From NCBI GenBank assembly GCA_017459985.1, contig JAFUBX010000036.1, positions 62,001 through 126,000 on the forward strand: a stretch of 64,000 nucleotides of DNA, read 5' to 3'. The notes below the pieces were generated by a model that was given only the letters and a program-made list of their open reading frames with translations, was not told the DNA's origin and did no database searches. Of this stretch, positions 25,990 through 35,010 are shown in pieces (within the stretch, counting starts at the first letter, position 1; every line of letters begins with the position of its first letter). The position numbers and the translations under genes are program-made. This DNA is from Parasporobacterium sp. (GTDB lineage: Bacteria; Bacillota; Clostridia; Lachnospirales; Lachnospiraceae).

Positions 25990-26104
25990 AACTTATTATT
26001 CCAGAATATTATACGCAAACTTAGAAGCATCGCAATGTTGCTTTTTATTTTTGCCTTTAATCAATCATAATCACCTTCTTATCTCCGACTCTTGCATGGT
26101 GCCG

Positions 26105-26217
26105 CGGAAGGTCGGGTATGGAGTTTACAGGCTTTTTCTGAATCGACCTTACAGTTTTTCGTCATTTTGTCTGAAAAACGGAAGGTCGGGTATGAAGTTT
26201 ACAGGCTTTTTCTGAAT
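26105..26217. repeat. Tandem repeat with 74-bp period and internal inverted repeat
   Basis: A 39-bp sequence beginning CGGAAGGTCGGGTATG occurs at 26,105-26,143 and again at 26,179-26,217 with one mismatch. In each unit AAGGT is matched by a downstream ACCTT, so each could fold into a hairpin. It lies in the gene-free stretch 25,990-26,379 downstream of the toxin gene, at the right edge of the AT-rich island. No protein is encoded. Confidence 0.8.
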
Positions 26218-26295
26218 TTACCTTCCGGATTTCTGCTCTCAGATCCTGAGTAAAAAAACGAAACCATGATAACGGTTTTCGATTGCCGTTATTAC

Positions 26296-26345
26296 AAAAA
26301 ACGTTTTGTCCGGCAGCACGTATCGGCTGCCGAGGCAAAACGTTT
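26296..26345 (-). terminator. Long-stem terminator of the small unknown gene
   Basis: On the minus strand a stem of about 18 bp (AAACGTTTTG…CGGCAGC and its complement, with a small bulge) ends in TTTTTT. It lies 35 nt after the stop of the 96-residue protein. Confidence 0.85.
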
Positions 26346-26379
26346 GTCCCTGACCAACCTATTAGTAAGGAAGCGGCAG

Positions 26380-26670
26380 TTACACTGCCCTTTTCATGGC
26401 GTCGCCCTCCCGGATCTCGGCCAGGATGGAGCGGGTATCAAAATCTCTCATGGCATATTTCAGGAGCCGCACCACATCCTGGTTTTTCTCGACCTTCAGT
26501 TCGATCTCCCGGAATCCTTCTTCCGGAGCCACCTGGTCCAGTACCTCCAGGAGCTCATCCGCGTTGTTCAGGTTTATATCTTTGGAAGGGAGTACCATAT
26601 CAACGCGGCCTTCACAATCATTGACTGTTTCAATAAATCCTTTGACGTTCTTTACATTGTAAAGCTTCAT
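26380..26670 (-). CDS. Small protein of unknown function
   Basis: A 96-residue acidic cytoplasmic protein beginning MKLYNVKNVKGFIETVNDCE, with no membrane segment, signal or Cys motif. A strong AAGGAGG site precedes the ATG, and a long terminator follows, so it is a real single-gene unit. Short Lachnospiraceae proteins with a similar start are often found in annotations under unreliable names; no function is claimed. GC-rich codon use places it outside the AT-rich island. Confidence 0.75.
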   Translation of the reverse strand: MKLYNVKNVKGFIETVNDCEGRVDMVLPSKDINLNNADELLEVLDQVAPEEGFREIELKVEKNQDVVRLLKYAMRDFDTRSILAEIREGDAMKRAV

Positions 26671-26845
26671 TTCGTGTTCCTCCTTTAGAATTTTTTATTT
26701 TTGAAACGCCCCTATTATGCGCTTGTGAAGTCTGAAAAAATATATTATTATGGACCAAAAATAGTATTATCCGGACATGAAATCCCGATTTATTATAACT
26801 TTAGCGACAAAGATACGGAAAATGGAACAAAAAAAGGAGCGGAAA

Positions 26846-27856
26846 ATGACGGAACGAATGACAGAACTGACCCTTAACTATAATCAGCTGGAGAAGATCG
26901 CAGGAATGACGACGGAATATCCCTATGTCATGCATGTATCGGATCTGTCCAAATTCATCGATCATACGATTCCCTGGCACTGGCATGAGGAGCTGGAGCT
27001 TACTTATATTAAGAAGGGATCCCTGAAGCTGTTCACAAACACTTCCAAATACGACTTCCGGGAGGGGGAAGGATTCTTCATCAACACCAATGTGATGAAC
27101 ATGAAGATCAGCACCTCCCGGAGAGGACGGACGACAGAAGTGTCCCATATCTTTCATCCCATCTTCCTGAGCGGGAATTTTCACAGCCTTTTTGAAACGA
27201 AATATCTGAATCCGATTATCAAAAATCCGCATATCGAACTGATCCGGTTTTCTGATAATGAAGAGATCGGCAAGGCGCTGCTGAGTATTTTAAAGCGGCT
27301 GGAGGAGCTGCAGCATGAGAAAAACACGGAATTTGCCACCCGGAATCTGCTTTCCGAAGCCTGGCTTTTACTGATCCGGGAGATCATGGAACATCCGGAG
27401 GGCCGGGAGCGCTCCAGTCTCAAATCCCAGGACCGGCTTCAGTATATGATCGCCTTTATTCACCGGCACTTCCGGGAGAAGATCACCCTGGAGGACATCG
27501 CCGCCAGCGCCAATATTTCCGAGCGGGAAGCTTCCCGTACCTTCCGGCGGATCCGGGATAAATCCCCGGTGGATTACCTGATTGAATACCGGCTGAGTAT
27601 GGCGGGAAATGACCTTCTGTCCACCACAGACAGTATTACGGATATCGCCTATCGGAACGGCTTTGAGAACAGCGCCTACTTCGGAAAAATGTTCCGGAAG
27701 CATTTTAATATGACTCCGACCCAGTTCCGGAAATCGGCAGGTGCGGCGGGGGAACCGGATGAGCCGGAACTGGACGAGATCATGGAGGCGGTGGGATTTG
27801 TCTCGGAAGAAAATGAAAAAATCGAAGCCGCCAGAAAAAACGATCCGGTTCTGTGA
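26846..27856 (+). CDS. AraC-family transcriptional regulator
   Basis: About 336 residues. An N-terminal cupin sensor domain contains HWHEELELTYIKKGSL (residues about 45-60), and the C-terminal two-helix-turn-helix domain runs from DRLQYMIAFIHRHF to FNMTPTQFRKSAG, with ITDIAYRNGFENSAYFGKMF as the second helix pair. The frame is open from 26,777, but GGAG precedes the ATG at 26,846. Such regulators usually respond to sugars; its targets are not evident. FeoAB starts 190 nt downstream on the same strand. Confidence 0.9.
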   Translation: MTERMTELTLNYNQLEKIAGMTTEYPYVMHVSDLSKFIDHTIPWHWHEELELTYIKKGSLKLFTNTSKYDFREGEGFFINTNVMNMKISTSRRGRTTEVSHIFHPIFLSGNFHSLFETKYLNPIIKNPHIELIRFSDNEEIGKALLSILKRLEELQHEKNTEFATRNLLSEAWLLLIREIMEHPEGRERSSLKSQDRLQYMIAFIHRHFREKITLEDIAASANISEREASRTFRRIRDKSPVDYLIEYRLSMAGNDLLSTTDSITDIAYRNGFENSAYFGKMFRKHFNMTPTQFRKSAGAAGEPDEPELDEIMEAVGFVSEENEKIEAARKNDPVL

Positions 27857-28047
27857 GTAATTCATAACGATTGACGATCTTTTCAGTTAGCCTTTGCATA
27901 CTTTACACAAAAATCTCAATTTTCGCAAAATTCTTCTGTCAATATCAGTATATTATGTGATACAATCAAGGCCGGAAATCATCAAGAGTTACCCATGGCT
28001 TCTCCCAGTGTCAGGAAGAGGCCCCGGGTCTCGGACAGGAGATCGAT

Positions 28048-30414
28048 ATGACACTCAATGATCTGGCAATCGGAAAAACAGCAAAAATCCTGAAGGTCAA
28101 TGGATCCGGCGCGCTGCGCCAGCACATTCTGGATATGGGAGTGATCCCCGGCGCGGACGTGGAAACCGTAAGATTTGCCCCTATGGGAGACCCCATGGAG
28201 ATCCGGATCCACGGATACGAGCTGACGCTCCGGCTGGAAGAAGCCAGAAATATCCTGATCGAAGAGGTCGCGGAGCAGAATGCTCCCGAAGAATCCGGAC
28301 CAGCGGCCGGGCACACCATCCGCAAAAAGAAAAATCATCCAGGGTTTGGAGAAGAAGGGATCTTTCATGAGAAAGGCAGCGGCGAGCCATTGCCCGAAGG
28401 AACCACTCTGACCTTTGCTTTAGTCGGAAATCAGAACAGCGGGAAGACCACACTGTTCAATCAGCTGACCGGTTCCAACCAGCATGTGGGAAACTTCCCC
28501 GGCGTGACCGTTGACCGGAAGGACGGTTCGATCCGCAGACATCCGGAGACTCTGATCACAGATCTGCCCGGGATCTATTCCATGTCCCCCTACTCCAGTG
28601 AGGAACTGGTTTCCAGGGATTTCGTCATGCAGGGAAAGCCCCGGGCGATCATCAATATCGTAGACGCCAACAACATCGAGCGGAACCTCTATCTGACTAT
28701 GCAACTGCTGGAGATGGACATTCCGGTGGTGGTTGCATTGAACATGATGGATGAAGTAACCGGAAACGGCGGTTCCGTGGATGTCAATGCCATGGAGGAA
28801 CTGCTGGGAACACCGGTCGTTCCGATCTCCGCCGCCAAAAATCAAGGAATCGATGAACTGGTAAAACACGCGATTCATATTGCCCGTTATCAGGAACGTC
28901 CCCTGAAGCAGGATTTCTGTGATCAGGACGATCACGGCGGGGCAGTCCACAGAAGTCTCCACGCAGTCCGCCATCTGATTGAGGATCATGCCAAAGCAGC
29001 CTCCATACCTGTCCGTTTTGCCGCCAGCAAGCTGATCGAAGGGGATGATCAGATCCTCAGCCAGCTGCAGCTGGATCCCAATGAGAAGGAAATGCTGGAC
29101 CATATCGTTCTTCAGATGGAAACGGAGCGGGGACTGGATCGCAGCGCGGCCATTGCGGATATGCGGTTCTCCTATATTCAGAAGGTCTGCAGTCAGTGTG
29201 TGAGCAAGCCCAGGCAGAGTAAAGAGCATCTGCGCAGTCAGCGGATCGACCGGATCCTGACCGGCAAATACACGGCGATCCCGATCTTTATCCTGATCAT
29301 GGCCGCCATTTTCTTCCTGACCTTCAATGTGATCGGCGCATGGCTGCAGTCTGTGTTTGAACTGGGGATCGGCGCCCTCACCGATCTGGTTGACAGCGCC
29401 ATGACCGCCGCCAATGTGAACGAAGTGATCCATGGGCTGGTGATTGACGGAATTTTCGAAGGAGTCGGAAGTGTGCTCAGTTTTCTTCCGATCATTGTGA
29501 CGATGTTTTTCTTCCTTTCCCTGCTGGAAGACAGCGGATATATTGCCCGGGTTGCCTTCGTCATGGATAAACTTCTCAGAAAGCTCGGTCTGTCCGGCCG
29601 GAGTATCGTACCGATGCTGATCGGATTCGGCTGCACCGTGCCGGCTGTCATGTCCACAAGAACGCTGCCCAGCGAGAGAGACCGCAAAATGACGATCCTT
29701 CTGACGCCGTTCATGTCCTGTACAGCCAAGCTCCCGATCTACGGATTCTTTGTGGATGCGTTCTTCGTCCGGTATAAAGCGCTGATCATGATCGGTGTCT
29801 ACGTACTGGGGATCCTGATCAGCATTCTGATCGCTCTGCTCTTCAAGAAGACCCTGTTCCGGGGCGAAGCGGTCCCCTTTGTCATGGAACTGCCCAATTA
29901 CCGTCTGCCCAGTGCCAGAAATGTCCTGCAGCTTCTCTGGGAAAAGGCCCGGGATTTCCTGCAGCGGGCGTTCTCCGTGATCCTGATCGCGACCATTGTT
30001 GTATGGTTCCTGAAGAGCTTTGATTTCCACTTTAATCTGGTGACGGACTCCCACAGCAGTATTCTGGCTTCCATCGCCAGTATCCTCGTTCCGGTATTCC
30101 GCCCGGCAGGACTGGGAGACTGGCGGATCATCACATCTCTGATCAGCGGATTTATGGCGAAAGAAAGCGTGGTCTCTGTAATGGAAGTCCTGTTCCAGAC
30201 CAGCGGCGGAGTCAGCGCAGTGATCAGCTCCCTGACAGCCATGACCATGATCGTATTCAGTCTTCTGTATACTCCCTGTGTGGCGGCGATCGCTTCCGTG
30301 AAGCGGGAACTGGGACGCAAATGGGCCATCGGCGTGGTGATCTGGCAGTGTGTCGTCGCCTATGCCGCTGCTCTGATCGTCCGGCTGATCGAAATGCTCT
30401 GCGGGATGATGTGA
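28048..30414 (+). CDS. feoB: FeoA-FeoB fusion, ferrous iron transporter
   Basis: A 788-residue protein. Residues 1-75 are a FeoA (SH3-like) domain: MTLNDLAIGKTAKI, LDMGVIPGADVE. After a charged linker (80-118) comes the FeoB G domain with P-loop GNQNSGKTT (127-135), switch segment VGNFPGVTVDRKDG, and DLPGIYS. The C-terminal membrane part has the two Gate motifs, including IGFGCTVPAVMSTRTL and FMSCTAKLPIYGFF. It imports Fe2+. FeoA fused to FeoB is known in some Firmicutes. The Cys-rich partner gene follows. Confidence 0.96.
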   Translation: MTLNDLAIGKTAKILKVNGSGALRQHILDMGVIPGADVETVRFAPMGDPMEIRIHGYELTLRLEEARNILIEEVAEQNAPEESGPAAGHTIRKKKNHPGFGEEGIFHEKGSGEPLPEGTTLTFALVGNQNSGKTTLFNQLTGSNQHVGNFPGVTVDRKDGSIRRHPETLITDLPGIYSMSPYSSEELVSRDFVMQGKPRAIINIVDANNIERNLYLTMQLLEMDIPVVVALNMMDEVTGNGGSVDVNAMEELLGTPVVPISAAKNQGIDELVKHAIHIARYQERPLKQDFCDQDDHGGAVHRSLHAVRHLIEDHAKAASIPVRFAASKLIEGDDQILSQLQLDPNEKEMLDHIVLQMETERGLDRSAAIADMRFSYIQKVCSQCVSKPRQSKEHLRSQRIDRILTGKYTAIPIFILIMAAIFFLTFNVIGAWLQSVFELGIGALTDLVDSAMTAANVNEVIHGLVIDGIFEGVGSVLSFLPIIVTMFFFLSLLEDSGYIARVAFVMDKLLRKLGLSGRSIVPMLIGFGCTVPAVMSTRTLPSERDRKMTILLTPFMSCTAKLPIYGFFVDAFFVRYKALIMIGVYVLGILISILIALLFKKTLFRGEAVPFVMELPNYRLPSARNVLQLLWEKARDFLQRAFSVILIATIVVWFLKSFDFHFNLVTDSHSSILASIASILVPVFRPAGLGDWRIITSLISGFMAKESVVSVMEVLFQTSGGVSAVISSLTAMTMIVFSLLYTPCVAAIASVKRELGRKWAIGVVIWQCVVAYAAALIVRLIEMLCGMM

Positions 30415-30425
30415 AAGGAGGCAGT

Positions 30426-30617
30426 ATGAATTTCTGGGATATCTTTATTCTCTGTATTCTTGCGGCAATCGTGATCCTTGCGGTATTTCTGGTGAAACGG
30501 CGCAAAAAAACAGGATGCTGTTCCGGCGGATGTTCCTCCGGCTGCAGCTCCTGTTCACAAAATGATTCCTGCCCTTCCTGCCCTCATTGTACAGACCATA
30601 CGGCAGACCGGTCGTAA
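30426..30617 (+). CDS. FeoB-associated Cys-rich membrane protein
   Basis: A 63-residue protein with one membrane helix (FILCILAAIVILAVFLV), a basic KRRKK stop-transfer, and a tail with ten Cys (GCCSGGCSSGCSSC…CPSCPHC). AAAGGAGG lies just before the ATG, 11 nt after feoB. This small protein regularly follows feoB in Firmicutes and is thought to help iron handling at the transporter. Confidence 0.9.
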   Translation: MNFWDIFILCILAAIVILAVFLVKRRKKTGCCSGGCSSGCSSCSQNDSCPSCPHCTDHTADRS

Positions 30618-30636
30618 AGCAGAACAGGCTCCTTCT

Positions 30637-31281
30637 TTAAACCAGTTCCGGCAGCTGCGACGGTCTGGATATGATTACCGATGCACCGGCATCCAGGAGC
30701 TGCTGCCTGGTCCTGAATCCCCATTCCACGCTGATGCAGTCAACTCCGGTATTCGCCGCTGTCAGGATATCCACCTCGGAATCTCCCACATAAACCGTCT
30801 CTTCCGGCTGAAGTCCGAAATATCCGATCGCCCTAAGCACCGGTTCCGGATCCGGCTTTCTCCGGATCCCTTCCTGATCCCCGATACAGATCTCAAAAAG
30901 ATCTCCGAAATAATGTCTGCACAGTTCCTGTACTGCATAATCGGCTTTACTGGATACCACGGCCAGGTGATATCCCTTTTGCTTCAGTTCCTCTAAAAGC
31001 TCCATGACCCCGTCATAGACTTTTGTGTGATCGGAACTATGCAGTTTGTAATACCGGTGAAATTCCTGAAACACCAGATCCACTACTCCGGGATCCGTTC
31101 CTTCCGGAACGCTCCGCTCAATCAGTCTTCGCATTCCATTTCCGACGAAACTCTGTACCTCGGCCAGTGTCCTTTCCGGCAGTCCGTATTCCTGTAATGC
31201 ATGATTGGTGCTGCTGCACAGATCTCCGATCGTATCCAGCAGGGTTCCATCCAGATCAAAGATAACCAGTCTGTATTTCAT
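30637..31281 (-). CDS. HAD-family phosphatase (phosphoglycolate phosphatase-like)
   Basis: About 214 residues. Motif I is FDLDGTLLDT with the nucleophile Asp, motif II lies in VVSSKA, and motifs III and IV are RRKPDPEPV and YVGDSEVDI. The alpha-helical cap between residues 15 and 80 is that of the Gph/PGMB subfamily. The ATG at 31,281 starts the conserved domain at once. It is a single gene converging on the FeoB-associated gene. Substrate cannot be told from sequence. Confidence 0.9.
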   Translation of the reverse strand: MKYRLVIFDLDGTLLDTIGDLCSSTNHALQEYGLPERTLAEVQSFVGNGMRRLIERSVPEGTDPGVVDLVFQEFHRYYKLHSSDHTKVYDGVMELLEELKQKGYHLAVVSSKADYAVQELCRHYFGDLFEICIGDQEGIRRKPDPEPVLRAIGYFGLQPEETVYVGDSEVDILTAANTGVDCISVEWGFRTRQQLLDAGASVIISRPSQLPELV

Positions 31282-31431
31282 ATCTGCCCCCATAGATGTC
31301 AGCAATTGATCCGGATCCTCCGCTTTTTATGTTTTTCATATAGGAAGTTCCGGTCATTTGCATTATAATACATTTCAGCAAATAATACAGTATCGTCCTG
31401 ATCCGGTCAGGCAGAAGATGGGAGTAAAACC

Positions 31432-31995
31432 ATGACGGAAAAAGAAAAACAGCTTCGCTGTGAAGAATTCTGGAACAATGACAGCGAAATCCGAAAAGCC
31501 AAGGTCCATGCCAGGGAGATGTGCCGGAAACTGAACGCGATCCCTGCGGAAGATAATGCTGCCATCCTGCAGCTCGCGCAGGAGCTCTTCTCTTCCTGCG
31601 GAGAGGGGCTCACCCTGAAACCTCCGTTTCACTGTGATTTCGGATATACGATCTCGATCGGGAAAAATGTATTGATCAACTTCCAGTGTGTCTTTCTGGA
31701 TGCGGCGCCTATTACCATTGCAGACAACTGTTTCATCGGGCCCAATACCGGGTTCTACACAGTCAATCATCCGCTGAATCCGGACCGCCGCAACGAAGGT
31801 TATGTTTACGGCCGTCCCATAGTACTAAAGGAAAATGTCTGGATCGGAGGCAGCAGCACCATACTCTCCGGAGTTACTATAGGGAAGAATGTTGTCGTCG
31901 GCGCCGGATCTGTCGTTACCAGGGACATCCCGGATAATGTGATCGTTGCCGGTAATCCTGCCCGGATCCTCCGCTCCATCGAAGATCTGGTTTGA
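31432..31995 (+). CDS. Maltose/galactoside O-acetyltransferase-like protein
   Basis: A 187-residue left-handed beta-helix acetyltransferase. The N-terminal helical part (EKQLRCEEFWNNDSEI) is the Mac domain. Hexapeptide repeats follow, with the catalytic His in YTVNHPLNPDRRN and the CoA-binding end WIGGSSTILSGVTIGKN and GAGSVVTRDIP. It transfers acetyl from acetyl-CoA to a sugar hydroxyl. Stand-alone gene with a second family member at 49,822-50,463. Confidence 0.9.
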   Translation: MTEKEKQLRCEEFWNNDSEIRKAKVHAREMCRKLNAIPAEDNAAILQLAQELFSSCGEGLTLKPPFHCDFGYTISIGKNVLINFQCVFLDAAPITIADNCFIGPNTGFYTVNHPLNPDRRNEGYVYGRPIVLKENVWIGGSSTILSGVTIGKNVVVGAGSVVTRDIPDNVIVAGNPARILRSIEDLV

Positions 31996-32024
31996 TCTCC
32001 CATGGCAGGAGCCTTGTGGCAGAT

Positions 32025-32069
32025 TAAAAAAGGCCTGCAGGTTTTTATCTAAGGAGAAAACCTGCAGGC
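32025..32069 (-). terminator. Terminator of the CBM9-like gene
   Basis: A 13-bp stem (GCCTGCAGGTTTT and complement) lies on the minus strand, directly followed by TTTTTTAA, 27 nt after the stop. Confidence 0.85.
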
Positions 32070-32095
32070 TCTTAGGTAGCAGCAATCTGATACGA

Positions 32096-32776
32096 TTATT
32101 CAGCCAGTGTAATGCGGCCCCACTCACTGGGATTGGTCAGGATATTGGCAGTCCCTGTCCATGCAATCTGCGGAATATACTCGGTTCCCGGGCACGGATA
32201 ATCAATGTCGGTAACCAGTACGTCGAAGTTCAGTGTATCGCCTGTCTGCGGAGTGTAGACTTCGATCTTGTTGTTGCTGAAGCAGGCCCACGGGATCCGG
32301 CATTCATAAGTGAATCCGGTGGTTGTCTGCTGAGCGGCGCACTCATATCCTTCAAACACATTCTCGCCGCCGTCCATACCCTGGGAGATGAAACGCATCC
32401 GGTTGTCCTTCGGGACCATGCTGCGGTCTACTGCGGTATCCCAGTACTCGCCATCCATGATCAGATAAAACATGAAGTCGTTGGTCGCATATTCGGTTCT
32501 TGCGGGATCATCTGCCGGATTGGTGGAAAGGAATACCTCGATATTATCCTCTCCGTCAAGCGGAAGCATCTCAATGGCTCCGAAGGGAGTATCCTCTGTA
32601 ATTTCAGCTGCAAGATAGAAATACTCTTCATCCCAGCCCACATAGAAAACCGCGCTGAGGTCATCCACGCCTTTCCATAATACGGCATCTCTCACGACCT
32701 GGGAAATATCATTCAGTTCCAGCGGAGAGCCGGTGTTCCATTCATCCAGCTTTCCATCCAGAGTAAAGTCTGTCAT
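32096..32776 (-). CDS. CBM9-like carbohydrate-binding domain protein without signal peptide
   Basis: A 226-residue protein. TLDGKLDEWNTGSPLEL, FYVGWDEEYFYLAAEITED, NIEVFLSTNPADD and YECRIPWACF are the beta-strand pattern of the family 9 carbohydrate-binding / DOMON-like fold. The domain is complete but starts at residue 3, with no signal peptide and no good ribosome-binding site, and a stop codon lies six codons upstream of the ATG. This fold is normally part of exported enzymes. It may be cytoplasmic, or a surviving piece of a larger secreted protein. Confidence 0.7.
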   Translation of the reverse strand: MTDFTLDGKLDEWNTGSPLELNDISQVVRDAVLWKGVDDLSAVFYVGWDEEYFYLAAEITEDTPFGAIEMLPLDGEDNIEVFLSTNPADDPARTEYATNDFMFYLIMDGEYWDTAVDRSMVPKDNRMRFISQGMDGGENVFEGYECAAQQTTTGFTYECRIPWACFSNNKIEVYTPQTGDTLNFDVLVTDIDYPCPGTEYIPQIAWTGTANILTNPSEWGRITLAE

Positions 32777-33019
32777 CTTATATGCCTGTGCCTACTTACA
32801 GAAGTGTTCCGGGAACAGCCTCACCGGCTTCCCTGTATAAAGTAACAGTTTCCCGCCATATAAAAAATGCAATCGCCGATCCTGTTTGTTGTAATATTCT
32901 GCACAGTAACTTCTCACTGTTGACTGTCGGTGATCCGCCTTCGGCCAGACTGTCCGGTCATGGAAATTCAGTTTTGCTATATCCGAAACTCCATATTTGG
33001 TTATTTGGATATAATTTGG

Positions 33020-33048
33020 TTGACGCAACAATCTTATATGGCTATAAT
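33020..33048 (+). promoter_or_regulatory. Promoter of the Uma2-family gene
   Basis: TTGACG (33,020-33,025) and TATAAT (33,043-33,048) are 17 bp apart, about 45 nt before the ATG. The rest of the gene-free stretch 32,777-33,019 shows nothing recognisable. Confidence 0.75.
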
Positions 33049-33093
33049 CAGACAAGATTCTTTCTTGAATCATGAAATAACGGAGGTGACGAA

Positions 33094-33816
33094 ATGCTTA
33101 CATCGGATGAGATCCGCAGATTAACAGACGATTCAAAACAGGTTTCCTACGATCCGGAACCGGCAGATACTCTGAGCGTAAAAGAACCGGAACCGGCCTA
33201 TGCACAGGCCCCTCCTCTGATTGTTGTGCCGGAGAACACGCATGATTATCCGAACCAGGGGTTCTATACGATCGATGACTATCTGGCTCTGCCGGATGAT
33301 CAGCGTGTGGAATTGATTGACGGGGTGATTTATGACATGGGTGCGCCGACGATTCCCCACCAGCTGATCGGCGGGGACATTTATGCACAGCTCCTTCAGT
33401 ATGTGAAACAGAAAGGCGGCAAATGTATGCCTTTTATCGCCCCTACGGATGTCCAGCTGGACTGCGACAACCGCACAATGGTCCAGCCGGATGTGCTGAT
33501 CGTATGCGACCGTTCCCGGATCAACCGCAAGAGGATCTTCGGAGCCCCGGATTTTGTCGCAGAAGTTCTTTCTCCCTCTACCAAGCGGAAGGACATCCTG
33601 ATCAAAGGCCGCAAATATGCCGATGCCGGAGTGAAGGAGTACTGGCTGATTGATCCTATGGAAGAAACCGTCATGGTGTTTGATTTCCGTGAAGATTTCC
33701 AGATCAGTACCTATACCTTCGAGGATAAAGTACCTGTTCTCCTTTATGGCGGAGACTGCGTGATCGATTTCAGGGAGATCAAATCCTACTATGCTTTTCT
33801 GGATGAAGAGAAATAA
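33094..33816 (+). CDS. Uma2-family (DUF820) putative endonuclease
   Basis: A 240-residue protein with a nonconserved N-terminal 70 residues, then the PD-(D/E)XK-type fold: YTIDDYLALPDDQRVELIDG with the first acidic residue, VQPDVLIVCD, and FVAEVLSPSTKRKDILIKG with the E-x-L-S-P-S/T motif, then YWLIDP. These carry the D…E-x-[V/L]…K arrangement of restriction-like nucleases. Function of the family is unproven; some members are linked to transposon-derived genes. Good GGAGGTG site before the ATG. Confidence 0.88.
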   Translation: MLTSDEIRRLTDDSKQVSYDPEPADTLSVKEPEPAYAQAPPLIVVPENTHDYPNQGFYTIDDYLALPDDQRVELIDGVIYDMGAPTIPHQLIGGDIYAQLLQYVKQKGGKCMPFIAPTDVQLDCDNRTMVQPDVLIVCDRSRINRKRIFGAPDFVAEVLSPSTKRKDILIKGRKYADAGVKEYWLIDPMEETVMVFDFREDFQISTYTFEDKVPVLLYGGDCVIDFREIKSYYAFLDEEK

Positions 33817-33827
33817 AAGAGAACCTT

Positions 33828-34754
33828 TTATTCGCGGAATTTGGCCTGCTCCTCCTCTGTCAGGCGGACGATTACCTTCACGTAGGGATTATCCGGCTCT
33901 TTCCGGTACAGCAGGCCTTTATTATAAGATCCTTCTGTGTCCAGGACCTTCGCCAGACGAATCTCCGGATCGATCTGAAACAGATTGGATTTATTGCACA
34001 AGGATACGCCCAGCTGAGAAGAGACCTGTACCGGCAGGGAGATCGCGCGGCCGGTCTGAATGACCTTTACATGGATCTTATCCGGATCGATCCCCTTCAT
34101 CTGGATCCCGATGATCCGGCGAGCCTGCTCGTTATCCACAGCCTCTTTGATCACGGGAAGGATCAGATCATGTTCCGCAAATACTTCCGTCAGTTCCTGT
34201 TTGGTGATCTCATCTCCCAGCCGGAGAAGCTTCCGGGAATAGGCAAGATAAGCCGGCTCATTGTCCAGACTGACAAACTGAAACCGCTCGTCCTCCGCAG
34301 CTGTCGGATAGGACATGACATTTACAAGATCATATTTTCCGTTGGCCAGACCTTCCCTCAGTTCCTCCGATCCGGCCCGGTGGATCACCACCTTGATATC
34401 CGGATAGATGCTGCGCAGCTGATTGATCGCCAGCATCAGACTGTTGCTTACCAGCTGTTCTTCCTGAATCCCGATGATCAGGTTATCCCGGTCCTCTTCA
34501 TAACTCTGGGCGTCCCGGATCGCATCCATGAGATTCAGGAAAATGGGCTTCATCCGGTCGTAGAATTTCTGACCTGCCCTGGTCAGCCTCACCGCATTAT
34601 GATCCCGGTCAAACAGGGTGATCTTCAGCTCATTCTCCAGATTCACAATCTGCTTAGACAGGGTGGGCTGCGTAATAAAAAACGCCTGAGCTACCTTGGT
34701 GTAATTCAGCTCCTCCGCCAGTTTCAGGAAATAACCGATCTGTTGTGTTGTCAT
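33828..34754 (-). CDS. LysR-family transcriptional regulator
   Basis: A 308-residue protein. MTTQQIGYFLKLAEELNYTK and FFITQPTLSKQIVNLENELK form the N-terminal winged helix; residues about 90-300 are the effector domain. It lies downstream of the TRAP transporter genes on the same strand, beyond a terminator, and may regulate them. Confidence 0.92.
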   Translation of the reverse strand: MTTQQIGYFLKLAEELNYTKVAQAFFITQPTLSKQIVNLENELKITLFDRDHNAVRLTRAGQKFYDRMKPIFLNLMDAIRDAQSYEEDRDNLIIGIQEEQLVSNSLMLAINQLRSIYPDIKVVIHRAGSEELREGLANGKYDLVNVMSYPTAAEDERFQFVSLDNEPAYLAYSRKLLRLGDEITKQELTEVFAEHDLILPVIKEAVDNEQARRIIGIQMKGIDPDKIHVKVIQTGRAISLPVQVSSQLGVSLCNKSNLFQIDPEIRLAKVLDTEGSYNKGLLYRKEPDNPYVKVIVRLTEEEQAKFRE

Positions 34755-34882
34755 GATACCTCACCTCCGACCGGTGGTATTGTACCATGCCTTCACAAAA
34801 TCACAAAGAGAATCCGCCGGAAAGACATGGGGTAAGACGTCATGGAAAGACGCCGGACAATAATCATGGATAATAACCGCAG

Positions 34883-34917
34883 AAAGGGCTCTGCACTTTG
34901 CATGCAAGAGCCCTTTG
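34883..34917 (-). terminator. Terminator of the TRAP transporter operon
   Basis: A stem of 13 bp (AAAGGGCTCTTGCA with its complement, one bulge) lies between the TRAP binding-protein stop at 35,011 and the LysR gene. Both edges have short T-runs. Confidence 0.75.
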
Positions 34918-35010
34918 TTTGACCCGGCACGGCATCATGCCGCCCTCCGGTTCTGATTTTGTGTTGATTTATCCTGGTATTTCCGGAATCTTCTTCACAG
35001 TTTCCGCAGA

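Larger units (their letters stand above)
11931..26060. other. AT-rich genomic island (probable horizontal acquisition)
   Basis: From about 11,930 to about 26,060 the sequence is visibly much richer in A and T, with A/T-ending codons, than the GC-rich flanking regions (cobalamin operon on the left; AraC and FeoAB on the right). The change is abrupt on both sides and coincides with unusual repeat arrays at 12,047-12,376 and 26,105-26,217. The island holds the acyl-CoA operon, MarR regulator, AcnX/aldehyde dehydrogenase/liv operon and a type III toxin-antitoxin locus. No integrase, transposase or tRNA is visible at the ends. Confidence 0.7.

Noticed and set aside
26105..26217. The 74-bp repeat as a second type III antitoxin array
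   Set aside because: It lies after the toxin gene rather than before one, and the next gene is on the opposite strand with no toxin features.
28420..30054. Long minus-strand ORF (544 residues) opposite feoB
   Set aside because: A shadow frame of feoB with His/Gln-rich composition and no family motif; feoB on the other strand is unmistakable.
33094..33816. Uma2-family gene as part of a restriction-modification or defence island
   Set aside because: No methylase, helicase or other defence gene lies next to it; it stands alone with its own promoter.
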